This document shows, piece by piece, positions 1 to 6,258 of a stretch of DNA of 6,258 bases; positions within the stretch are counted from its first letter, which is position 1; each line of letters begins with the position of its first letter. This DNA is from an uncultured Halieaceae bacterium (lineage in GTDB: Bacteria; Pseudomonadota; Gammaproteobacteria; Pseudomonadales; Halieaceae), in NCBI GenBank assembly GCA_938074135.1, contig CALJFL010000086.1, positions 1-6,258 of the forward strand. The letters run 5' to 3'. The notes under the pieces were generated by a model, which had not been told where the DNA came from, made no database searches, and saw nothing but the letters and a program-made list of their open reading frames with translations. Made by a program: the position numbers and the translations under genes.

Positions 1-156
1 ATCACCCTGGTTGAGGCTGCAGGCATGAAGGGCTATCACGCCGGCATGATCTACAATGCGGCCGCCGCCGAGGCGCTGACCTCGGTGTTGATAACGATTA
101 ACAAGCAGTACAGCTGCCACGCGGGAATCAAGATCAGTGGTCTTGGCGATGCCTGA
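1..156 (+). CDS. npdG: NADPH-dependent F420 reductase, 3' end only
   Basis: This is the last 51 codons of a gene that begins before the window, open in frame from base 1 to a TGA at 154-156. The visible tail reads GYHAGMIYNAAAAEALTSVL (residues 11-30 of the fragment), then ITINKQYSCHAGIKISGL. It resembles the C-terminus of NADPH:F420 oxidoreductases (NpdG/Fno), where a DAG-P-L-x-N-A-R element is followed by E-x-LT, a hydrophobic helix and INxxY-HAGIxITG. Family members carry hydride between NADPH and F420 in the cytoplasm. The N-terminal Rossmann domain lies outside the window, so this identification rests on the tail and the context. The stop shares its A with the ATG of cofE, which indicates one operon. 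Departures from the family pattern as I recall it are H for D in the DAG element and A for R after NA. Another Rossmann-type reductase of the same superfamily remains possible. Confidence 0.7.
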   Translation: MTLVEAAGMKGYHAGMIYNAAAAEALTSVLITINKQYSCHAGIKISGLGDA

Positions 157-923
157 TGCCAACAGCGTTATCTATTATCCCACTGCAGCCGTTTCCGCTG
201 GTCGAGCCGGGCGATGATGTCGCCGGGCTGATCGCGGCGGCATTGCACGCCAGCGGCGAGGAGTTACTCGCCGGCGATGTGTTGGTGATAGCGCAAAAAA
301 TAATCTCCAAGGCTGAGGACCGCTACGTCTACCTCGATGAGGTCGAACCGGGTGACAGTGCCCGGGCCCTGGCCGCGGAGACCGACAAGGATCCGCGGCA
401 GGTGGAACTGGTGCTGCGCGAGTCGAAAGAAGTACTGCGATCCCGCCCCGGCGTCATCATCGTCGAGCACCGGAATGGTTACGTGCACGCCAACGCCGGT
501 ATCGATAAATCCAACATCAGTATCGACGGCTCTCGTCCTCGCGTTTTGTTATTGCCAGAAGATGCCGACCGGTCGGCAGCGGACTTGCGCGCGGCCCTTG
601 CCGAGGCCTTTGGTGTCGCTCCGCAAATCATTATTAACGACAGCTTCGGGCGAGCCTGGCGCAATGGCACGGTTGGTGTGGCGATTGGCTGTGCCGGGCT
701 GGCGCCACTGTATAACCAGATTGGGGAGCAGGATCTCTTTGGCAATGAATTGGAAGTCACTGAGGCGGCGGTCGCGGATGAACTGGCCGCTGCCGCATCA
801 CTGGTGATGGGGCAGGCGGCTGAGGCCTGTCCGGTGGTGCTGGTGCGCGGGGCGCAGCTGGCGCAGGCCGACCAGGATTCTAAGGCCTTACTCAGGGCAA
901 AATCCCAGGATATGTTCCGCTGA
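156..923 (+). CDS. cofE: coenzyme F420-0:L-glutamate ligase (single-domain CofE)
   Basis: CofE joins one or more L-glutamates to F420-0 through GTP-dependent amide/gamma-glutamyl bond formation, the last stage of F420 synthesis, in the cytoplasm. Family blocks appear in order: DVLVIAQKIISKAE (residues 41-54), NAGIDKSN (113-120), NDSFGRAWRNG (161-171) and VTEAAVADELAAAASLVMG (201-219). By analogy with the archaeal enzyme, D117 and D162 probably help bind the divalent metals. At 255 residues it matches single-domain CofE and lacks the nitroreductase-like C-terminal domain of actinobacterial FbiB. The ATG at 156 overlaps the stop of the upstream reductase by one base. No strong Shine-Dalgarno sequence precedes it, which suits translational coupling. 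Its stop overlaps the cofD ATG in the same TGATG arrangement. The number of glutamates added cannot be read from the sequence. Confidence 0.96.
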   Translation: MPTALSIIPLQPFPLVEPGDDVAGLIAAALHASGEELLAGDVLVIAQKIISKAEDRYVYLDEVEPGDSARALAAETDKDPRQVELVLRESKEVLRSRPGVIIVEHRNGYVHANAGIDKSNISIDGSRPRVLLLPEDADRSAADLRAALAEAFGVAPQIIINDSFGRAWRNGTVGVAIGCAGLAPLYNQIGEQDLFGNELEVTEAAVADELAAAASLVMGQAAEACPVVLVRGAQLAQADQDSKALLRAKSQDMFR

Positions 924-1885
924 TGGCCGCTGATTCGCCGTTGCTTGCGCTATCTGGTGGCGTTGGCGGCGCCAAGCTCTGTCTCGGCCTGTCGGACCTG
1001 TTGGCCGACGGTGAGTTGAAGGTTGTGGTCAACACAGCGGACGATTTCGAGCACCTCGGGCTGCTGGTCTGCCCCGATATAGACACCCTTTTGTATACCC
1101 TGTCCCGGCGCAACAACCGCGAGCAGGGTTGGGGATTGGCCGGAGAGACCTGGCAGGCCATGGACGCGTTGGCAGCACTGGGTGGAGAAACCTGGTTCCG
1201 CCTTGGTGACCGCGATCTCGCCACTCACTTGTGGCGTCTCGAGGCCATCTCGCGAGGCCAGGACCTGCTCGAGTTGACCACCGAATTGGCCGTGGCTATG
1301 GGCATTGAGTCGGAGATTTTGCCAATGTCAGCCCAATCTGTGAGGACCCGGGTGCATTCACCGGAAGGGGATCTGCCGTTCCAGCATTATTTCGTTAAGC
1401 ACCAGTGCCAACCGGCGGTAACCGGGTTCAGTTTTGTTGGCCTGGAGACGGCAGTGCCGAACCCCCGGCTCATGCAACTGTTACAGCAGGGTGCGCCGAG
1501 GGCTATCGTCATCTGCCCGTCGAACCCATTTGTCAGTATCGATCCAATATTGCAGCTGCCAGGACTTTGGCCGGCCCTGCGTGACTGTCCGGCGCCTGTC
1601 ATTGCCGTGTCACCCATCGTTGCGGGGATGGCGATCAAGGGGCCGGCCGCCAAAATGATGGCGGAACTGGGTATGCCGGTTACTGCCGAAGCGGTCGCGG
1701 CACACTACCGTGTAAGCTACCCGAGACTCATCGATTGTTTCGTTATCGACGAAAGTGACGCTACACTGGCGCCACGAATAGAGGAGCAGGGTATGGCGAC
1801 TGCGGTAGCAGCGACGGTAATGCATAGCGACGATGACAAACGAGCCCTGGCAGCAGAAGTGCTGCGGCTGGCGGCTGGCATCTGA
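923..1885 (+). CDS. cofD: 2-phospho-L-lactate transferase (CofD/FbiA family)
   Basis: CofD moves the phosphorylated three-carbon acid from its GDP-activated form (made by CofC) onto the FO chromophore, giving F420-0, dehydro-F420-0 or a 3-phosphoglycerate analogue and releasing GMP. The family signatures are clear: the glycine-rich SGGVGGAK near the N-terminus (residues 11-18), NTADDFEHLGLLVCPDIDT (37-55), WFRLGDRDLATH (91-102), ICPSNPFVSIDPIL (197-210) and SPIVAGMAIKGPAAKMM (230-246). The length of 320 residues is usual for the family. The ATG at 923 overlaps the cofE stop by one base. A weak AGGA at 907-910 lies 12 bases upstream, rather far, so coupling to cofE translation is likely. It ends 2 bases before the cofC start. 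Family membership is secure, but which three-carbon donor it prefers is not evident. Confidence 0.97.
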   Translation: MAADSPLLALSGGVGGAKLCLGLSDLLADGELKVVVNTADDFEHLGLLVCPDIDTLLYTLSRRNNREQGWGLAGETWQAMDALAALGGETWFRLGDRDLATHLWRLEAISRGQDLLELTTELAVAMGIESEILPMSAQSVRTRVHSPEGDLPFQHYFVKHQCQPAVTGFSFVGLETAVPNPRLMQLLQQGAPRAIVICPSNPFVSIDPILQLPGLWPALRDCPAPVIAVSPIVAGMAIKGPAAKMMAELGMPVTAEAVAAHYRVSYPRLIDCFVIDESDATLAPRIEEQGMATAVAATVMHSDDDKRALAAEVLRLAAGI

Positions 1886-1887
1886 CC

Positions 1888-2607
1888 ATGCATGCCATTT
1901 TACCCCTCAAGGATCTTGTCGCCGCCAAGTCACGGCTGGGTGGTGTATTGCGTGCCCCCGAGCGCCGCGCACTCATGCAGGCGATGGTGGAGGATGTGCT
2001 GGCGGTGCTCGCCGGCCATACCATGGTTGATTCGATCACGGTGGTGTCTGATGATCCCGGTGCCGCTCACTTGTGCAATGCCTTTGGTGCCGCCTACCTC
2101 GATGAACGCAGTCTCGGTTGCGATGGTCTTAACCCGGTATTGGAAGCCACAGTGGATACCTTGCTGGCGTCCGGAGATGACCCGCTGATGATACTGCATG
2201 GTGATTTACCACTTCTGGCTGAGTCTGATGTCAGCGCCGTAGTCACTGCCCAGGCCGCCACCGGTGGAGTGGTCATTGGTTGCGATCGAGCCGGTACCGG
2301 CACCAACCTGCTGGCCTTTGCCGCAGGCAGTCGACCGCGGCTCTACTTTGGTGTCGACAGTTGCGCCCGTCACCAGCAGGCGGCTGCAGCGGTGGCCGCG
2401 CCTTTGGAGGTTGTGCGCTCTCCTGGTATTGGTCTTGACGTGGACGAGCCACAGGATATCTTGCTGTTGCTGGACGGCTTGCGTGAACAGACCCGTAAGA
2501 GTGAGACGGCAGCGCTGCTGTTTGATACCCCACTGGGCCGGCGTCTGGCCTTGGCCCTGGACCCTGCTACTGTCATCGATATTGAGAACAGGAAGATCAG
2601 CCATTGA
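1888..2607 (+). CDS. cofC: phospholactate/phosphoenolpyruvate/phosphoglycerate guanylyltransferase
   Basis: CofC (FbiD in mycobacteria) couples a three-carbon phosphoacid to GTP, forming the GDP-activated donor used by CofD. Visible features of this nucleotidyltransferase fold are the N-terminal LPLKDLVAAKSRLGG (residues 5-19), the DGLNPVLE element (79-86), the metal-site region HGDLPLL (104-110), DRAGTGTNLLAF (133-144), FGVDSCARHQQAA (154-166) and SPGIGLDVDEPQDILLLL (178-195). At 239 residues it runs about 25-40 residues beyond the compact versions I know. The extra is a C-terminal segment after residue 198 that includes LLFDTPLGRRLALAL. The start is only 2 bases after cofD stops. The stop at 2605-2607 lies inside the overlap with the TTG start of fbiC. 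The substrate could be 2-phospholactate, phosphoenolpyruvate or 3-phosphoglycerate, and I cannot choose from the sequence alone. Confidence 0.95.
   Translation: MHAILPLKDLVAAKSRLGGVLRAPERRALMQAMVEDVLAVLAGHTMVDSITVVSDDPGAAHLCNAFGAAYLDERSLGCDGLNPVLEATVDTLLASGDDPLMILHGDLPLLAESDVSAVVTAQAATGGVVIGCDRAGTGTNLLAFAAGSRPRLYFGVDSCARHQQAAAAVAAPLEVVRSPGIGLDVDEPQDILLLLDGLREQTRKSETAALLFDTPLGRRLALALDPATVIDIENRKISH
2590..2595 (+). promoter_or_regulatory. ribosome binding site for fbiC (AGGAAG)
   Basis: AGGAAG sits inside the last codons of cofC, 8 bases before the TTG at 2604. It is the clearest Shine-Dalgarno-like sequence at any junction in the cluster and supports TTG as the initiation codon of the fused FO synthase. 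No in-frame ATG or GTG occurs close downstream. Confidence 0.7.
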
Positions 2608-5123
2608 ATAAGGTAGATTCCCGGTTGTCCGAGCGGCTCAGTGCTGGCCTCTTGCCCGATGATAACGAGGCCCTGGCGCTCGCAGCAGTGGATGATCTGA
2701 CAGGTCTGGTTGATCTTGCGGGTCAGTTGCGTGATCGCGGCCATGGCAGCGTGGTCACCTACTCACGTAAAGTCTTTATCCCCCTGACCCACCTGTGCCG
2801 CGACGTCTGTCACTACTGCACCTTTGCCCGCACGCCCAAGAAGATAGTGCAGCCCTATATGCCGGTAGACGAGGTGCTCGAGCTCTGTCGCCAGGGCGCC
2901 CGCGCGGGTTGTCAGGAGGCATTGTTTACGCTGGGCGAAAAACCGGAGCTGCGCTATAGCACGGCACGCAATGCCCTGCAGGAAATGGGGTACGCCACGA
3001 CCCTGGAGTATGTCCGGGAAGTCGCTTCCCGGGTGCTGGCCGAAACAGGTCTGCTACCCCATATCAACGCCGGCTGTATGACGACCCAGGAGATCAGCGA
3101 ACTTCGGCAGGTCAGTGCGTCCATGGGAATCATGTTGGAATCCGCTGCCGAGCGGCTCTGCCAAAAGGGTATGCCGCATTACGGTTCGCCCGACAAGGAT
3201 CCGGCCCGGCGGCTGCAAACACTGGAGTTGGCAGGGCAGGCGGCGGTGCCGTTCACCTCGGGCATTCTCATCGGTATTGGCGAAACCCGCCTGGAGCGGA
3301 TTGAGTCGCTGTTGGCCCTGCGCTCGGTGCACCAGCGTCATGGCCATCTGCAAGAAGTTATCATCCAGAATTTTCGGGCCAAGCCTGACACCTTGATGGC
3401 GCAGGCTCCCGAGCCGGACCTGGCGGAGTTACTGTGGACGATCGCCGTCGCCCGTATCATTTTCGGCCCGCAGATGAGCATTCAGGCGCCACCGAACCTC
3501 AGCCCTGGTGTGTTGCCGCAGATTGTCGCCGCCGGGATTAATGACTGGGGCGGGGTCTCGCCGCTGACCCCGGATCATGTGAATCCGGAAGCCCCCTGGC
3601 CCCACCTGCAGCGGTTGGCGGATGAAACCGCCGTCGCCGGCAAGTACCTGGAGCAGCGGCTGACGATCTACCCGGCCTATGCCCTGGACGCGGCGCGTTG
3701 GTTAGATCCTGCCGTTAAACCCGCAGTCTGGCAGCAAATGGATGCCGGCGGCTTCGCGCGCAGGGATGCCTGGGTCCCGGGTGAGGAAGCGGCGGTGCCT
3801 GCCATCGAAGCTGACCTGCTGCGCGCGGCCGGGAAAGTCGGGCCAGGTGTTGACGACCTTGAGCAGATTATCGAGCGCTGCGAGGCTGGTAGTGAGCTGT
3901 CCGAGGCCGACGTGACCCGGTTGTTTGAGGTGCGCGGAGAGGAGTTTTCGCGGGTGATCGCCGCAGCCGACCGCTTGCGCCGGCGCGCCACTGGCGAGCA
4001 GGTCACTTACGTGGTCAATCGTAATATCAATTACACCAACGTGTGCTACTTCAAGTGCAGCTTTTGCGCTTTCTCCAAAGGCAAGCAGAGTGAGAACCTG
4101 AGGGGACGGCCCTACGATATCAGTGCCGATGAAATCGCCCGGCGCTGTCAGGAAGCCTGGCGACGCGGCGCCTCGGAAGTGTGCATGCAAGGTGGTATTC
4201 ATCCCGATTACACCGGCCAGACCTACCTGGATATTCTGCACACGGTACGGGCGGCGACGCCGGACATGCATATCCATGCGTTCTCACCGCTGGAAGTCTG
4301 GCAGGGTGCCCAGACTCTGGGCGTTTCGCTTGACGAATACCTGCGGCGTTTGCGGGAGGCGGGGCTGGATACACTGCCGGGTACCGCTGCTGAGATCCTC
4401 GATGACGAGGTCAGGGCAACGTTATGCCCGGACAAACTCGACACTGCTCAGTGGCTGGCAGTGATGGAGGCGGCCCACGGCGCCGGCTTCCGGACCACCG
4501 CCACGGTCATGTATGGTCATGTTGAAGAACCGCGGCACTGGGCACGACATCTGTTGGCAATCCGGCAACTGCAGCAGCGCACGGGCGGCTTTACCGAATT
4601 TGTGCCCTTGCCTTTCGTGCACATGGAAGCGCCGATGTATCTTCGTGGCCAGTCCCGGCGTGGGCCCAGTTTTCGGGAGGCCGTATTGATGCACGCGGTC
4701 GCTCGCCTGGTGTTCTTCGGGTATATCGACAACATCCAGGTTTCCTGGGTCAAGATGGGGCGCGAGGGCGTACTGGCCTGCCTTAACGCCGGGGTCAATG
4801 ACCTCGGCGGCACCCTGATGAACGAAAGTATCACCCGGGCCGCCGGGGCCGCTCATGGCCAGGAGTGGTCGCCGACCGACATCGAGGCGCTGATTGCAGA
4901 CGCCGGCCGGTCGTCGCGAATGCGCACCACGCGTTACGACGACGCCGATCCCGGCCAGCGAATAAAGGCATTCAATGCCCTTGCGCTGGTTGAGGTGGTT
5001 AACGAGGGCGCTGGCAGGCTGCAGCGTGACAAGCGACTGCAGCCCACGGCAGTCGAGGTGCTTCAGTCAGATGTGCGTATTGCACCGGCTGAACAAGTCG
5101 TACTGATGGCGGCCTGTGACTGA
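2604..5123 (+). CDS. fbiC: fused FO synthase, CofG and CofH domains (FbiC)
   Basis: This bifunctional radical SAM enzyme makes FO, the deazaflavin chromophore of F420, from tyrosine and 5-amino-6-ribitylaminouracil. The N-terminal CofG-like half has the cluster motif CRDVCHYC (C65, C69, C72), followed by [11 protein letters not shown] (105-115), [12 protein letters not shown] (192-203), IQNFRAKP (254-261) and [16 protein letters not shown] (314-329). The C-terminal CofH-like half begins near [10 protein letters not shown] (470-479), with CYFKCSFC (C481, C485, C488), then [10 protein letters not shown] (525-534), [16 protein letters not shown] (589-604), [10 protein letters not shown] (664-673) and [12 protein letters not shown] (732-743). 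Each half thus keeps the CxxxCxxC that holds a 4Fe-4S cluster. At 839 residues it is close to mycobacterial FbiC (about 856), but it differs from it: the start and inter-domain linker are shorter, and about 60 residues follow RMRTTRY (772-778), where the mycobacterial protein nearly ends. It starts at TTG, overlapping cofC by 4 bases behind AGGAAG. Confidence 0.96.
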   Translation: MNKVDSRLSERLSAGLLPDDNEALALAAVDDLTGLVDLAGQLRDRGHGSVVTYSRKVFIPLTHLCRDVCHYCTFARTPKKIVQPYMPVDEVLELCRQGARAGCQEALFTLGEKPELRYSTARNALQEMGYATTLEYVREVASRVLAETGLLPHINAGCMTTQEISELRQVSASMGIMLESAAERLCQKGMPHYGSPDKDPARRLQTLELAGQAAVPFTSGILIGIGETRLERIESLLALRSVHQRHGHLQEVIIQNFRAKPDTLMAQAPEPDLAELLWTIAVARIIFGPQMSIQAPPNLSPGVLPQIVAAGINDWGGVSPLTPDHVNPEAPWPHLQRLADETAVAGKYLEQRLTIYPAYALDAARWLDPAVKPAVWQQMDAGGFARRDAWVPGEEAAVPAIEADLLRAAGKVGPGVDDLEQIIERCEAGSELSEADVTRLFEVRGEEFSRVIAAADRLRRRATGEQVTYVVNRNINYTNVCYFKCSFCAFSKGKQSENLRGRPYDISADEIARRCQEAWRRGASEVCMQGGIHPDYTGQTYLDILHTVRAATPDMHIHAFSPLEVWQGAQTLGVSLDEYLRRLREAGLDTLPGTAAEILDDEVRATLCPDKLDTAQWLAVMEAAHGAGFRTTATVMYGHVEEPRHWARHLLAIRQLQQRTGGFTEFVPLPFVHMEAPMYLRGQSRRGPSFREAVLMHAVARLVFFGYIDNIQVSWVKMGREGVLACLNAGVNDLGGTLMNESITRAAGAAHGQEWSPTDIEALIADAGRSSRMRTTRYDDADPGQRIKAFNALALVEVVNEGAGRLQRDKRLQPTAVEVLQSDVRIAPAEQVVLMAACD

Positions 5124-5146
5124 CAACAAACCGTCGCTGCGATGAC

Positions 5147-5836
5147 ATGCCAGCCGGGATGGTGAAACTGGAGGCCAGTTGGTTGGCCCATCTGCAAGAC
5201 CAGTTCGAGCAGCCCTATATGACAGCCCTGGGGGAATTCCTGCGCGCTGAAAAGCGAGCCGGGAAGCGTATTTTTCCGGCAGGGAGTGAGTTGTTTTCTG
5301 CCTTCGATCACACCCCTCTTGAGCAGGTCAAGGTGGTTATTCTCGGACAGGATCCTTATCACGGCGAGGGCCAGGCGCATGGTCTGTGTTTCTCGGTGCG
5401 CCCCGGCGTCCCTGTGCCACCCTCGCTGCAAAATATCTACAAGGAAATCCGCGACGAATTGGGCCTGCCGATCCCGGCTCATGGCGACCTGACTCATTGG
5501 GCCGACCAGGGTGTGCTGTTGCTGAACAGCGTGCTGTCGGTTGAAAGTGCGCGGGCCGCCTCCCATCGTGGTCAGGGTTGGGAAACGTTCACCGATCGGG
5601 TGATCGAAGTGATTAATCGGGAACGTGACGGGGTCGTCTTTCTACTGTGGGGCAGTTATGCGCAGAAAAAAGGTGCGATCATCGATCGCAACCGTCATCA
5701 CGTGTTGCAGGCGCCTCATCCCTCGCCGCTCAGCGCCCATCGTGGCTTTTTCGGTTGCGGACACTTTCGTGCTGCCAATGAATACCTGCAGGCCCACGGC
5801 CAGGTACCGATAGACTGGCGCTTGCCGGCGCATTAG
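5147..5836 (+). CDS. ung: uracil-DNA glycosylase, family 1
   Basis: Ung removes uracil from DNA, starting base-excision repair after cytosine deamination or dUTP incorporation. The family-1 motifs are complete: [18 protein letters not shown] (residues 67-84) with the water-activating D69 and the uracil-stacking F82, LLLNSVL with the uracil-recognising N127, [12 protein letters not shown] (165-176), and [14 protein letters not shown] (191-204) with catalytic H191 and the DNA-intercalating L195. The length of 229 residues equals that of the E. coli enzyme. The ATG at 5147 was taken as start. An in-frame ATG at 5159 would give a protein four residues shorter, and neither has a good Shine-Dalgarno sequence. 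It begins 23 bases after fbiC on the same strand, so read-through from the F420 operon is plausible, but there is no known functional link. Its last 4 bases overlap the convergent ygfZ end. Confidence 0.98.
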   Translation: MPAGMVKLEASWLAHLQDQFEQPYMTALGEFLRAEKRAGKRIFPAGSELFSAFDHTPLEQVKVVILGQDPYHGEGQAHGLCFSVRPGVPVPPSLQNIYKEIRDELGLPIPAHGDLTHWADQGVLLLNSVLSVESARAASHRGQGWETFTDRVIEVINRERDGVVFLLWGSYAQKKGAIIDRNRHHVLQAPHPSPLSAHRGFFGCGHFRAANEYLQAHGQVPIDWRLPAH

Positions 5837-6258
5837 TCGGCGTCGGGGTCCACCAGTGGGTAAGGCAATTCTGCCAGCGTGATCTCTGGGCCCTCGTTGT
5901 CCGCCAGATGCAGTCCGGCGGCGGCGCCATCGGCAGTGGCGCAGGCCAGCACTCGGATGATGCCGTCGCCGTCGGTGCAGGCGTTGACGATGTTGCCAAC
6001 GCTCTGACCCTCACCGCTGGTGAACAGAGGTGTCCCGGGTGCCGGAGCTGCGCCAGCCTCGATCGTGCCGGCGTAGCTTCGCCGCTTGGGCTTGCCACGG
6101 TAGTGCAGGCGGGCCACAACTTCCTGTCCGGTGTAACAGCCCTTGGTAAAGCTGATAAAGCCGGTGAGGTCGTAATTCAGCATCTGTGGGATGAATTCTT
6201 CAACGGTGGCAGATTCGATGCGGGCGATACCGGCGGCAATCTGTGCCGCTTCCCAGTC
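5833..6258 (-). CDS. ygfZ: folate-binding protein YgfZ, C-terminal part
   Basis: The minus-strand frame is open from the window edge (6258) to a TAA at 5833-5835. It therefore holds the last 141 codons of a gene whose start lies outside. The fragment contains [20 protein letters not shown], whose KGCYTGQE is the hallmark of YgfZ proteins and includes the conserved cysteine, followed by [14 protein letters not shown]. Before it lies [20 protein letters not shown], the usual lead-in, so the real frame extends upstream of the internal Met at 6183. YgfZ is a tetrahydrofolate-binding relative of the glycine-cleavage T protein that supports assembly or repair of iron-sulfur enzymes such as the radical SAM protein MiaB. 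The gene is convergent with ung and overlaps it by 4 bases. A functional tie to the radical SAM FbiC next door is conceivable but unproven. Confidence 0.93.
   Translation of the reverse strand, partial: DWEAAQIAAGIARIESATVEEFIPQMLNYDLTGFISFTKGCYTGQEVVARLHYRGKPKRRSYAGTIEAGAAPAPGTPLFTSGEGQSVGNIVNACTDGDGIIRVLACATADGAAAGLHLADNEGPEITLAELPYPLVDPDAD

Noticed and set aside
337..807. Plus-strand open frame of 156 codons in another frame of cofE
   Set aside because: It is a shadow frame with an Arg/Trp/Pro-rich, low-plausibility product, while the cofE frame carries all family motifs.
3702..4277. Long minus-strand open frame of 191 codons opposite fbiC
   Set aside because: It lies entirely antisense to the well-conserved linker and CofH start of FbiC, has no recognisable motif, and long antisense frames are expected in GC-rich coding DNA.
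5124..5146. Possible promoter or terminator between fbiC and ung
   Set aside because: Only 23 bases are available. There is no hairpin with a T run and no recognisable -35/-10 pair. A promoter inside the fbiC tail cannot be excluded but is not visible.
5674..5690. Perfect inverted repeat (7-bp arms, 3-base loop) TGCGATC-ATC-GATCGCA as a possible terminator or operator
   Set aside because: It lies inside ung at the conserved [12 protein letters not shown] region, is followed by no T tract, and is most simply explained by codon choice.
5833..6183. Reading ygfZ as a complete 116-residue gene starting at the internal Met at 6183
   Set aside because: The frame stays open to the window edge and the residues before that Met match the YgfZ family lead-in, so the gene is truncated by the window, not short.

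Overview
The window is a compact, one-directional coenzyme F420 gene cluster on the plus strand, followed by the DNA-repair gene ung and, convergent to it, the 3' part of ygfZ. Coding density is very high: there is no gap longer than 23 bases, and no RNA gene, mobile element, CRISPR array or long repeat was seen. The host looks like a GC-rich gammaproteobacterium. This is inferred from the Ung protein, which closely resembles the enterobacterial enzyme in length and motifs, and from the YgfZ-type KGCYTGQE signature. A finer taxonomic placement cannot be made from the sequence alone.

Layout: 1-156 is the 3' end of a gene resembling the NADPH:F420 oxidoreductase family (npdG/fno). It is followed by cofE (156-923), cofD (923-1885), cofC (1888-2607) and a fused two-domain FO synthase, fbiC/cofGH (2604-5123). 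The junctions are a 1-base overlap (TGATG), a second TGATG overlap, a 2-base gap and a 4-base overlap (TTGA) with a TTG start, so the five genes look like a translationally coupled operon. ung (5147-5836) follows after 23 bases. ygfZ (5833-6258, minus strand, 5' end outside the window) overlaps the end of ung by 4 bases.

How the genes work together: FbiC makes the deazaflavin chromophore FO from a tyrosine- and a flavin-pathway-derived precursor. CofC activates a phosphorylated three-carbon acid with GTP, CofD transfers it onto FO to give F420-0 or a relative, and CofE adds glutamates. The NpdG-like protein would move hydride between NADPH and F420. Synthesis and reduction of the cofactor are therefore encoded together. 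No F420-consuming enzyme is visible here, and CofE lacks the extra FMN domain of actinobacterial FbiB. That leaves open which three-carbon unit is used. The system is a known one, but its presence in what looks like a gammaproteobacterium, with a fused FO synthase carrying a C-terminal tail, is the most notable point.
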